A stretch of 6,058 bases of DNA from Pseudomonadales bacterium. GTDB taxonomy: Bacteria; Pseudomonadota; Gammaproteobacteria; Pseudomonadales; Azotimanducaceae. Position 1 is the first letter of the stretch; each line of letters begins with the position of its first letter. The stretch spans positions 1-6,058 of the forward strand of contig JAPKEK010000154.1 of the NCBI GenBank assembly GCA_028822125.1, read 5' to 3'. The position numbers and the translations under genes were made by a program. Shown piece after piece: positions 1 to 5,953 of this stretch. The notes under the pieces are model-generated. The model was given only the letters and a program-made list of their open reading frames with translations, had not been told where the DNA came from and made no database searches.

Positions 1-997
1 TTTTCAGTTTAAACCCCAGTACCGTGCAAAGACAGGCGAGTCAGGCCGTGGCCGCGATCAAACGGGTGCTAAAGGTGAGGATCTTCATGTCAAGGTTCCC
101 CTTGGTAGCAGCATTTATGATGATGAAACCGATGAGTATCTAGGGGATGTTTCTGACGCTGGCCAGGTGATGCAGGTAGCCCAGGGTGGCAAGCGAGGCC
201 TGGGCAATGTGCGCTTTAAAAGCAGCACCAATAGAGCGCCCAGGAAAACAACGCCGGGCGAGCCGGGCGAGTGTTTTACTCTGAGATTGGAGCTTAAACT
301 GATCGCTGATGTGGGCCTGTTGGGCCTGCCGAATGCCGGTAAGTCGACCCTGATCAGCTCAGTGTCGGACGCGCGGCCAAAAATAGCTGATTACCCGTTT
401 ACAACGCTGATCCCCAATCTGGGTGTTGTACGCATTGATAATGAGCGCAGTTTTGTTATTGCTGATGTGCCTGGTTTGATAGAAGGGGCGGCCCAGGGCG
501 CGGGCCTGGGCGTGCAGTTTCTTAAACATCTGTCCAGAACCCGCGTATTGCTGCATCTCGTTGATGTCCTGCCCATAGATGGTAGTAACCCCCTGGATAA
601 TTTCAGGGTTATTGAAGAAGAACTGGTGCGGTACAGTCCAGCCATAGCAAGTAAGGCGAGATGGCTGGTGCTGACTAAAGCCGACCTGATAGGGGCGGCT
701 CAGCTGGCGACGATCCAACAACAGTTGTCTGCTGTGATGGCGGCAGGGGCACCCCAGTTTGTAATCTCGTCAGTGACGGGTTCTGGCCTGAAACCGCTGA
801 TGAATTCGGTTTCTGAGTACTTTTCTGCCTTAACCGAGCAGGCGCAGGAAGAAGCAAGAGCGCTCGACCAGGTTGCCGGTAAAGAAATACACAGTCGTTC
901 CCTGCAGTTAAGGCAAACCCGGAAATCGAGAAGACGGGATGGCATCAGCCCACACGACAAGGATGGTGATGCCGTGACGGTTCACTACGAAACATGA
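1..997 (+). CDS. obgE: ObgE/CgtA GTPase, 3' part (N-terminus off the left edge)
   Basis: Obg-family GTPase that binds the 50S subunit and acts in ribosome assembly and stress control. The reading frame is open from base 2, giving 331 visible residues. Aligned by eye to E. coli ObgE (390 aa, from memory), about 58 N-terminal residues of the glycine-rich Obg fold are missing, so the full protein would be near 389 aa. The visible part starts in the late Obg fold (RAKTGESGRG). The G domain follows: G1 GLPNAGKST at bases 323-349, the Obg-typical switch I motif DYPFTTL just after it, G3 DVPG at 464-475, G4 TKAD at 674-685 (Thr in place of the commoner Asn), and an SSVTGSG G5-like motif near 765-785. 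The C-terminal tail has a basic run (RQTRKSRRR, 911-937), then DKDGDAVTVHYET, which resembles the VEFIYKR-type end of relatives. An ATG or GTG near 167 lies inside the gene and is not its start. The stop overlaps the proB start as ATGA. rplU and rpmA are expected upstream (inference). Confidence 0.97.
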   Translation, partial: FQFKPQYRAKTGESGRGRDQTGAKGEDLHVKVPLGSSIYDDETDEYLGDVSDAGQVMQVAQGGKRGLGNVRFKSSTNRAPRKTTPGEPGECFTLRLELKLIADVGLLGLPNAGKSTLISSVSDARPKIADYPFTTLIPNLGVVRIDNERSFVIADVPGLIEGAAQGAGLGVQFLKHLSRTRVLLHLVDVLPIDGSNPLDNFRVIEEELVRYSPAIASKARWLVLTKADLIGAAQLATIQQQLSAVMAAGAPQFVISSVTGSGLKPLMNSVSEYFSALTEQAQEEARALDQVAGKEIHSRSLQLRQTRKSRRRDGISPHDKDGDAVTVHYET

Positions 998-2109
998 AAA
1001 GGTCACCGGCTGTAGCGGGTGATGTGTGGGTCGTTAAGGTGGGTAGTGCGCTGCTGACGCATGATGGCCAGGGTCTTAACGAACAGCTCGTTCGGGATCT
1101 GGTTAATGATATTGCGGTATTGAGATCTCAGGGCAAGAAGATTGTGCTGGTTTCTTCAGGAGCAGTTGCCCAGGGCATGCATCTGCTTGGCCTGAAAACC
1201 CGGCCGCGGGTGATTCACTCCCTGCAGGCGGCGGCGGCAGTAGGGCAGATGGGCTTGATTCAGTCCTATCAGTCTAGTTTTACGGCGCATGGCCTGCGAA
1301 CCGCGCAGATCCTGTTAACCCATGATGACCTGCGCTCAAGAAAACGCTATTTGAATGCACGCATTACGCTCACCACTTTAATGGAATTAGGCGTCATTCC
1401 TATCGTCAACGAAAATGATACGGTGGCCACAGATGAAATTCGTTTCGGTGACAATGACACGCTGGCAGCGCTGGTCACCAATCTCATAGAGGCCAGTGCG
1501 CTTATCATTCTGACCGATCAACAAGGCCTGTTTGAAAGTAATCCCCGAGTTAACCCAGGGGCTAAAATGGTGGTCGAAGCCCTTGCCAGTGATAAGGGGT
1601 TAGACCAGATGGCCGGAGAAGGTGGCGAACTTGGGCGCGGTGGTATGACCACCAAGTTGCAGGCGTCAAGAATCGCCGCCAGAAGCGGGGCGCATACATT
1701 TGTCTGTTCTGGCAGAGAAACAAAGGTATTGCAGGGTATTGCCAGCGGGACTTTTAAGGGCACATTTTTGAAAGCGGATAAGCCCGCTTTGGCTGCCCGG
1801 AAACAGTGGCTGGCAACGCTCCCGCTGGAAGGGACTTTAGTTTTAGATGATGGCGCCGTCGCCGTCCTGGAGAAGAAGGGCCGCAGCTTGCTGGCAGTGG
1901 GCGTGATTTCGGTCAAGGGGGATTTTACCCGGGGAGAACTGGTTTCCTGCGTTGATCCAAGCGGCAGGGAAATAGTAAGAGGGCTGACCAATTACAGCAG
2001 CGCTGAACTTGCCCGCATAGCAGGCGAGGCAAGTCAGGATATTGAAGCAATACTGGGCTATTTTGTGGATGAGGAAGTCATCCACCGGGATAACCTCTTT
2101 GTCGTTTAA
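994..2109 (+). CDS. proB: Glutamate 5-kinase (ProB), AAK kinase plus PUA domain
   Basis: Catalyses ATP-dependent phosphorylation of L-glutamate to gamma-glutamyl phosphate, the first and proline-inhibited step of proline synthesis in the cytoplasm. The protein has 371 residues (E. coli about 367). The amino-acid kinase domain spans roughly residues 11-260: VVKVGS with Lys15, VSSGAVAQG at 53-61 (Ser55 matching E. coli Ser50), IVNENDT at 137-143, RFGDNDTLAA at 150-159, LTDQQGLF at 173-180, and GRGGMTTK ending at Lys221. A PUA domain follows at about 277-360, ending ILGYFVDEEVIHRD. All expected catalytic and substrate residues are present. The start is the ATG sharing ATGA with the obgE stop. 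No Shine-Dalgarno is visible, so translation probably depends on coupling to obgE. proA is not adjacent, as in pseudomonads. The stop interlocks with the stop of convergent rpsT. Confidence 0.97.
   Translation: MKRSPAVAGDVWVVKVGSALLTHDGQGLNEQLVRDLVNDIAVLRSQGKKIVLVSSGAVAQGMHLLGLKTRPRVIHSLQAAAAVGQMGLIQSYQSSFTAHGLRTAQILLTHDDLRSRKRYLNARITLTTLMELGVIPIVNENDTVATDEIRFGDNDTLAALVTNLIEASALIILTDQQGLFESNPRVNPGAKMVVEALASDKGLDQMAGEGGELGRGGMTTKLQASRIAARSGAHTFVCSGRETKVLQGIASGTFKGTFLKADKPALAARKQWLATLPLEGTLVLDDGAVAVLEKKGRSLLAVGVISVKGDFTRGELVSCVDPSGREIVRGLTNYSSAELARIAGEASQDIEAILGYFVDEEVIHRDNLFVV
2065..2085. repeat. Perfect 8-bp inverted repeat (stem-loop) in the 3' end of proB, just beyond the rpsT stop
   Basis: The arms GTGGATGA (2065-2072) and TCATCCAC (2078-2085) are perfect inverted copies around a 5-base loop. 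On the minus strand the hairpin begins 21 bases past the rpsT stop, where an rpsT mRNA would be expected to end. It also lies in the coding part of proB (residues VDEEVIH). Neither strand has a T-tract after the stem; the minus strand continues with AAAATAG. It is therefore not a canonical intrinsic terminator. It could be a 3' stabilising hairpin, a pausing or processing site, or chance. Confidence 0.4.
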
Positions 2110-2372
2110 GCCTGGAGAGCCTTGACCCTGGTATTGAGCCTGGATTTATGCCGTGATGCTTTATTTTTGTGGATAATGCCGTGGGTTACTGCGCGGTCAA
2201 GGATAGGCACGGCTGCCTGGTAAGCCGAACTGGCAGCGTCATAGTCGCCTGATTCGATAGCGGCGATGGCCTTTTTAATAGCAGTTCGCATGGAGGAGCG
2301 CTGGCTGGCATTATGCTTTCTGCGTTTTTCTGATTGCTTGGCGCGTTTTTTTGATTGTGCTGTATTGGCCAC
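2106..2372 (-). CDS. rpsT: 30S ribosomal protein S20
   Basis: Small basic primary-binding protein of the 30S subunit that contacts 16S rRNA. The product is 88 residues (E. coli 87). It begins MANTAQSKKRAKQSEKRRKH, and the S20 signatures are clear: lysine- and arginine-rich helix 1 (residues 8-20), RTAIKKAI at 29-36, and the C-terminal IHKNKASRHKSRL at 67-79. The start codon is GTG (read on the minus strand from 2372), preceded by an AGGA ribosome binding site. No in-frame ATG lies in the 48 bases upstream. E. coli rpsT also uses a non-AUG start (UUG), which is tied to its weak, autoregulated translation, so the GTG is plausible rather than an error. The gene is monocistronic, divergent from murJ and convergent with proB, whose stop codon overlaps its own. 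A strong sigma-70 promoter lies just upstream. Confidence 0.97.
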   Translation of the reverse strand: MANTAQSKKRAKQSEKRRKHNASQRSSMRTAIKKAIAAIESGDYDAASSAYQAAVPILDRAVTHGIIHKNKASRHKSRLNTRVKALQA

Positions 2373-2380
2373 GTTATGTT

Positions 2381-2384
2381 TCCT
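2381..2384 (-). promoter_or_regulatory. Ribosome binding site of rpsT, supporting a GTG start
   Basis: On the minus strand AGGA is followed by 8 bases (AACATAAC) and then GTG. The spacing is ideal, and the codon after GTG starts the conserved ANTAQSKKRA of S20, so this site fixes the GTG as the start. Confidence 0.75.
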
Positions 2385-2411
2385 GAGTTGGACTGGAATT
2401 TCGAGCGCGGT

Positions 2412-2440
2412 ACTATGCCTATTTGCTCGGTTTTTGTCAA
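2412..2440 (-). promoter_or_regulatory. Sigma-70 promoter of rpsT
   Basis: Read on the minus strand, a perfect -35 TTGACA (2440-2435) is followed by a 17-base spacer and the -10 CATAGT (2417-2412, four of six matches to TATAAT). The predicted transcription start is near 2404-2405, giving a leader of about 32 bases before the GTG. The stretch after the -10 (ACCGCGC) is G+C rich, which is the usual feature of ribosomal promoters under stringent (ppGpp) control. That regulatory reading is inference; the boxes and spacing are seen directly. Confidence 0.75.
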
Positions 2441-2465
2441 TCGGTGTTTTAATGAGGTGTGAATT
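2434..2465 (+). promoter_or_regulatory. Possible weak promoter for murJ operon, overlapping the rpsT -35
   Basis: The plus strand needs a promoter between the divergent rpsT and murJ starts. The best -35 is TTGTCA (2434-2439, five of six matches), which shares its bases with the rpsT TTGACA on the other strand. No good -10 lies 17 bases away; TGAATT (2460-2465) would need a 20-base spacer. A TTTAAT (2448-2453) is a good -10 alone but has only a poor -35 (TTGCTC, 2423-2428, spacer 19). The exact promoter is unresolved. Confidence 0.25.
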
Positions 2466-2492
2466 TTACAAAGAGAAAATTGATGGATAGAC

Positions 2493-2496
2493 GAGG
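2493..2496 (+). promoter_or_regulatory. Ribosome binding site of murJ
   Basis: GAGG is followed by 8 bases and then ATG at 2505. This supports the upstream start, which gives MurJ an N-terminal tail about 14 residues longer than in E. coli, over internal ATG codons such as that at 2568. Confidence 0.6.
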
Positions 2497-2504
2497 CTCG
2501 AGAA

Positions 2505-4088
2505 ATGTCAGATTCCGGAAATGATCCTGTAGCGCATCCAGCGTCTGATCCTCTGTTGAAGTCGGGTATGGTGGTCTCGGCTATGACCATGCTGTCCAGA
2601 GTGGCGGGTTTGACCCGGGATATTGTCATTGCTTACTTTTTTGGTTCAAGCGCGGCGGCTGATAGTTTTTTCCTGGCGTTTCGAATTCCGAATTTTTTCC
2701 GTCGACTTTTTGCTGAAGGTGCATTCTCCCAGGCTTTCATACCCGTTCTATCCGAATACAAAGCCAAACAGGATAGGTCTGCGCTGCAAAGCCTCCTGGA
2801 TCACACCGCCGGAACGCTGGGCGTCGCGTTATTAATATTCACCGGGTTAGGAATGCTTTGTGCGGCGGGGATTATTACCGTCTTCGCCGCAGGTTATGTT
2901 TACCAGGAGGAAACCGAGAAAATTTACTTAGCGACCCAGATGCTGAGGATTACCCTACCTTACCTGCTCTTGATTTCGCTAACGGCATTTGCAGGTGCGA
3001 TTTTAAATACCTTCGGCCGATTTGCAGTGCCAGCCTTTACACCCGTGCTGCTCAATGTATCGTTGATTGCCAGTGCGATATGGTTGCGTCCTTACTTTGA
3101 TTTTCCCATTCTGGCGCTGGCCTGGGGTGTGCTCATTGCAGGACTCGTACAATTCGTATTCCAGCTGCCGTTTCTTGCTAGGCTGGGTCTGCTGCCCCGG
3201 CCCAGGATTGATCTGAAGCACACTGGCGTCAGGCGAATCCTCCGTTTGATGGTGCCCGCCTTGTTTGGCGTCTCTGTTGGCCAGATTAATCTGCTGCTGG
3301 ACACGGTGCTTGCAACTTTCCTGATAACCGGCAGTCTTTCCTGGCTATATTATTCTGATCGTCTGCTGGAATTACCGCTTGCCCTGTTTGGTATCACTAT
3401 CGCGACTGTCATCCTGCCGGCACTGTCCAGGAAATATGTGGAAGAATCAACCGAGGCCTTTTCAGAAACACTTGACTGGGCTGTCAAGATGGTACTCTTA
3501 CTGGGTATACCGGCTAGCTTTGCATTGATTTATCTATCGGATATTCTGATAGCGACCTTGTTTTTTAATGGTGCAATGACCGTCGTGGATATTGAAATGG
3601 CGAGCCTTAGCCTGAAAGCTTATGGAGCAGGGTTGGCGGGTCACATGTTGGTGAAGGTGCTTGCACCCGGCTATTTTGCCAGGCAGGACACCAAAACACC
3701 GGTGAAGATTGGCTTGATTGCTTTGTTTTTCAACATGCTGATGAATCTGATGCTGATCGCCTTCCTGGGTCATGTTGGACTTGCCCTGGCAACCTCGGCA
3801 TCGGCTTTTTTGAATGCTTTTTTGCTTTGGCGAGGATTGCGGCTGAAGGGTATCTACCATGCAGCACAAGGTTGGGTATACTTTGCAGGCAGGTTGTTGC
3901 TGTCGATTGCTGCCATGGCACTGTTTCTGATCTGGTTCACGCCGGATCTGACCCTCTGGCTGACCTTGAGCAACGTCGACAGGGTGAGACAATTGCTGGT
4001 GATCTGCTTGCTGGGGGCACTGGTTTATTTTCTCAGTATGGTCGCGATGGGAATGCGGCCCAGGGATTTTCGTCGGAAGCGAATATGA
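2505..4088 (+). CDS. murJ: Lipid II flippase MurJ (MviN), MOP superfamily
   Basis: Inner-membrane transporter that flips lipid II, the peptidoglycan precursor, to the periplasmic face. The product has 527 residues (E. coli 511), with about 14 membrane helices by eye: roughly 22-46, 50-85, 98-130, 148-170, 175-195, 198-222, 246-275, 285-308, 325-352, 368-390, 402-422, 424-446, 457-478 and 494-517. Family motifs are SRVAGLTRD (31-39), FRRLFAEGAFSQAF (65-78), ILNTFGRFAVPAF (166-178), YYSDRLLELP (282-291) and VKVLAPGYFARQD (383-395). Arg32, Arg38, Arg66, Asp285 and Arg286 match E. coli Arg18, Arg24, Arg52, Asp269 and Arg270, needed for function. The hydrophilic tail before LLKS (residues 1-16) is longer than in E. 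coli. It is the first gene of the plus-strand operon, and its stop overlaps the ribF start as ATGA. Confidence 0.97.
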   Translation: MSDSGNDPVAHPASDPLLKSGMVVSAMTMLSRVAGLTRDIVIAYFFGSSAAADSFFLAFRIPNFFRRLFAEGAFSQAFIPVLSEYKAKQDRSALQSLLDHTAGTLGVALLIFTGLGMLCAAGIITVFAAGYVYQEETEKIYLATQMLRITLPYLLLISLTAFAGAILNTFGRFAVPAFTPVLLNVSLIASAIWLRPYFDFPILALAWGVLIAGLVQFVFQLPFLARLGLLPRPRIDLKHTGVRRILRLMVPALFGVSVGQINLLLDTVLATFLITGSLSWLYYSDRLLELPLALFGITIATVILPALSRKYVEESTEAFSETLDWAVKMVLLLGIPASFALIYLSDILIATLFFNGAMTVVDIEMASLSLKAYGAGLAGHMLVKVLAPGYFARQDTKTPVKIGLIALFFNMLMNLMLIAFLGHVGLALATSASAFLNAFLLWRGLRLKGIYHAAQGWVYFAGRLLLSIAAMALFLIWFTPDLTLWLTLSNVDRVRQLLVICLLGALVYFLSMVAMGMRPRDFRRKRI

Positions 4089-5017
4089 GAATTATAAGAG
4101 GAATTAGTAATCTGAGAGGCGATGACCACAACTGTGTGGTCACTATCGGGAATTTCGATGGTGTGCATTTGGGTCATCAGGCGATGCTGGCTGAAGTGAA
4201 GAAAGCGTCAGTGGCACTTGATTGTCCCTCGTTGCTGATCTGTTTTGAACCGCAGCCTAAAGAGTTTTTTGATGAATATAAGGCACCTGCCCGATTGACC
4301 CGATTCCGGGAGAAGGTCAGTCTGCTCAAGCAGTGTGGAATTGATCGGTTACTGTGCCTGAAATTCAACGAAGAGACTCGCGGTGTAAGTGCGGCTGAGT
4401 TTGTGTCGCTGCTGGTGGATGACCTGTCCGCAAAAGCGCTTTATGTGGGCGATGATTTTCGTTTTGGTTCCGACCGAACCGGTGATTTTTCCATGCTGCA
4501 GCAGGCGGGTGAGCAATTTGGATTTCAGGTCAGCAACTTTTATACATTCACTTTTGAACGAGAACGCGTGAGTAGCACCAGGATCAGGGTTTGCCTTGCA
4601 GCCGGCCACTTCAGCGAAGCTGAAACGATGCTCGGGCATCCCTATAGTATCGCTGGCAGGGTCGCCCGCGGACGTCAGTTGGGTCGAACCATTGGTGTCC
4701 CCACTGCAAATATTCAGTTGCATCGCTATAAGGCGCCGCTTAGTGGGGTTTATGCGGTCGAGATTACCGGGTTAGCTAGTGATCGGTATGGCGTGGCCAA
4801 TGTGGGTGTCAGGCCTACCATCGATGGAGACACCATAAGGCCCATTCTTGAAGTTCATATTTTCGATTTTGATGCGGATATTTATGGTCATTATATTGAG
4901 ATTATATTCCGGAAAAAGATTCGTGAAGAAAAAAAATACGATGGCCTTGAAGCTTTAAAGGAAGCGATCAGTAAGGACATGAAGGAAGCAAGGCAATTTT
5001 TCTTGCTCGATGCCTGA
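4085..5017 (+). CDS. ribF: Bifunctional riboflavin kinase/FMN adenylyltransferase RibF
   Basis: Makes FMN from riboflavin and then FAD from FMN in the cytoplasm. The product has 310 residues (E. coli 313). The N-terminal adenylyltransferase half carries TIGNFDGVHLGH (20-31), VGDDFRFG (121-128) and SSTRIR (163-168). The C-terminal flavokinase half carries GRQLGRTIGVPTANI (196-210, with the PTAN motif), GVYAV (221-225), VANVGVRPTI (237-246) and LEVHIFDFDADIYG (255-268), with Glu256 as the expected catalytic base. The start is the ATG inside the murJ stop (ATGA). The open frame extends back to 3827, but that part is murJ read out of frame and has no RibF similarity. A weak GGAAG lies 5-10 bases upstream. 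No room exists for an FMN riboswitch. The stop shares a base with the lspA start; ileS, usual in between, is absent. Confidence 0.97.
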   Translation: MRIIRGISNLRGDDHNCVVTIGNFDGVHLGHQAMLAEVKKASVALDCPSLLICFEPQPKEFFDEYKAPARLTRFREKVSLLKQCGIDRLLCLKFNEETRGVSAAEFVSLLVDDLSAKALYVGDDFRFGSDRTGDFSMLQQAGEQFGFQVSNFYTFTFERERVSSTRIRVCLAAGHFSEAETMLGHPYSIAGRVARGRQLGRTIGVPTANIQLHRYKAPLSGVYAVEITGLASDRYGVANVGVRPTIDGDTIRPILEVHIFDFDADIYGHYIEIIFRKKIREEKKYDGLEALKEAISKDMKEARQFFLLDA

Positions 5018-5502
5018 TGCATTATCTGCTGAGTTTTGTCATTGTGGTGGTTGACCAGATCAGCAAGCAGTATATGGAAAGGCTGCTTGATCTGTGTGAA
5101 CCAGGACACTGTCAATCGATCTTTCTGCTACCGGTATTCGAGCTTGCGCTGGTGCATAATGAAGGGGCCGCTTTCAGCTTTCTCAGTGACGCCGGTGGTT
5201 GGCAGCGCTGGTTTCTGGCGCTGGTTTCTCTCATTGCAAGTGGTTTCATAGGTTACTGGATATTTCAGGTCAGGCGAAAAGAAGTCTGGTTAGGGTGGTC
5301 CCTCGCCTTGATACTGGGCGGTGCAGTCGGAAACCTGGTCGATAGAGTGGGTTGGGGATATGTGATTGATTTTGTAATTGTTCACTACCAGCACTATTAT
5401 TTCCCGGCATTTAATGTTGCCGATGCAGCTATTTCTGTGGGCGCTGCGATGTTGTTACTGGATTTTTTCGTGAATATGAAAGGCAGAGCTGATGACTCGT
5501 GA
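5017..5502 (+). CDS. lspA: Lipoprotein signal peptidase (signal peptidase II)
   Basis: Inner-membrane aspartyl peptidase that removes signal peptides from diacylglyceryl-modified prolipoproteins (family A8). The product has 161 residues with four membrane helices at roughly 2-15, 66-84, 92-110 and 132-152. Motifs are VVDQISK (11-17), HNEGAAFSFL (47-56), GGAVGNLVDR (101-110), VIDF with catalytic Asp118, and FNVADAAI with catalytic Asp136, matching P. aeruginosa Asp124 and Asp143. The N-terminus is short: Met1 lies only 12 residues before the conserved Asp13, whereas E. coli and Pseudomonas have about 10 residues more. No good Shine-Dalgarno precedes the ATG (nearest purine-rich stretch over 20 bases away), so translation likely restarts from the ribF stop through TGATG. 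It overlaps fkpB by 11 bases. Confidence 0.97.
   Translation: MHYLLSFVIVVVDQISKQYMERLLDLCEPGHCQSIFLLPVFELALVHNEGAAFSFLSDAGGWQRWFLALVSLIASGFIGYWIFQVRRKEVWLGWSLALILGGAVGNLVDRVGWGYVIDFVIVHYQHYYFPAFNVADAAISVGAAMLLLDFFVNMKGRADDS
5479..5483 (+). promoter_or_regulatory. Ribosome binding site of fkpB, inside lspA
   Basis: AAAGG lies 8 bases before the ATG at 5492, inside the last codons of lspA. It supports this start and the 11-base overlap, and distinguishes fkpB from its neighbours lspA and ispH, which lack a comparable site. Confidence 0.55.
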
Positions 5503-5953
5503 TACGCCGATCGGCCCAGGAACTGAAATAAGGTTGAAGTTTGTGCTGATGATGGCCTCCGGTGAACTGATCGATTCTACTGGCGATAATCCTGCGACGC
5601 TGCGGGTAGGCGATGGAAATCTGCTTCCGGGGTTTGAGCAGGCTCTGTTTGGATTAAAATCAGGGTCTAAACGACGGCTGGAAATTCCCTTTCAGAAGGG
5701 CTTCGGCCCCATTAACTCAGGCAATCGGCAAACGCTGAAGAAAACGGCTTTTAGCCGTGAATTGCTCCTGGAAGAAGGTCTGGTCGTTTCTTTTTCTGAC
5801 GGGTCTAAATCTGAACTGCCGGGGGTTATCAGTCGTGTACTGGAGGACGTTGTGGAGGTTGATTTCAATCATCCTCTGGCCGGCAAGGACCTGTTGTTTG
5901 AAGTTGAAATACTCGAGGTAACGCAGATTTCAAATGACATCGTGAGAGTTTGA
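5492..5953 (+). CDS. fkpB: FKBP-type peptidyl-prolyl isomerase, SlyD/FkpB family
   Basis: Cytoplasmic prolyl cis-trans isomerase with chaperone activity; its specific clients are not known from sequence. The product has 153 residues (E. coli FkpB 149). The first FKBP part includes VGDGNLLPGFEQALFGLKSG (39-58). The inserted IF (chaperone) domain spans about 73-120, and the chain returns to the FKBP fold with VDFNHPLAGKDLLFEVEILE (123-142). The AFG motif common before the insert reads GFG (70-72). No histidine-rich metal tail like that of SlyD is present, which supports FkpB over SlyD. Position between lspA and ispH is the usual fkpB context. The stop overlaps the ispH start as TGATG. Confidence 0.94.
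   Translation: MTRDTPIGPGTEIRLKFVLMMASGELIDSTGDNPATLRVGDGNLLPGFEQALFGLKSGSKRRLEIPFQKGFGPINSGNRQTLKKTAFSRELLLEEGLVVSFSDGSKSELPGVISRVLEDVVEVDFNHPLAGKDLLFEVEILEVTQISNDIVRV

Noticed and set aside
167..172. Apparent start codon for a short Obg protein
   Set aside because: The same frame stays open to the left edge and encodes conserved Obg-fold residues, so the gene begins outside the window.
491..511. GC-rich inverted repeat GCCCAGG/CCTGGGC in obgE
   Set aside because: It encodes the invariant GAAQGAGLG stretch of Obg proteins, so glycine and alanine codons explain it, and nothing nearby suggests termination.
1639..1653. Inverted repeat GGTGGT-ATG-ACCACC in proB
   Set aside because: It falls on the conserved GRGGMTTK motif; codon constraint and chance explain a 6-bp stem.
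2266..2490. Plus-strand 74-codon open frame across rpsT and the intergenic region
   Set aside because: It is antisense to rpsT and its promoter, and shows no recognisable protein features.
3534..3992. Long minus-strand open frame of 152 codons opposite murJ
   Set aside because: It is a shadow of the murJ reading frame; the plus-strand protein is conserved throughout, and the antisense product has low-complexity, Gln/His-rich composition.
3827..4084. Open reading frame extension that would add 86 residues to the RibF N-terminus
   Set aside because: This part is murJ coding sequence read in another frame. RibF homology begins at MRIIRGISN, whose ATG at 4085 overlaps the murJ stop, and the resulting 310 residues match the family length.
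4818..4827. 10-bp palindrome CCATCGATGG in ribF
   Set aside because: It is a single copy in coding sequence for the conserved VRPTIDG region, so it is most likely chance.
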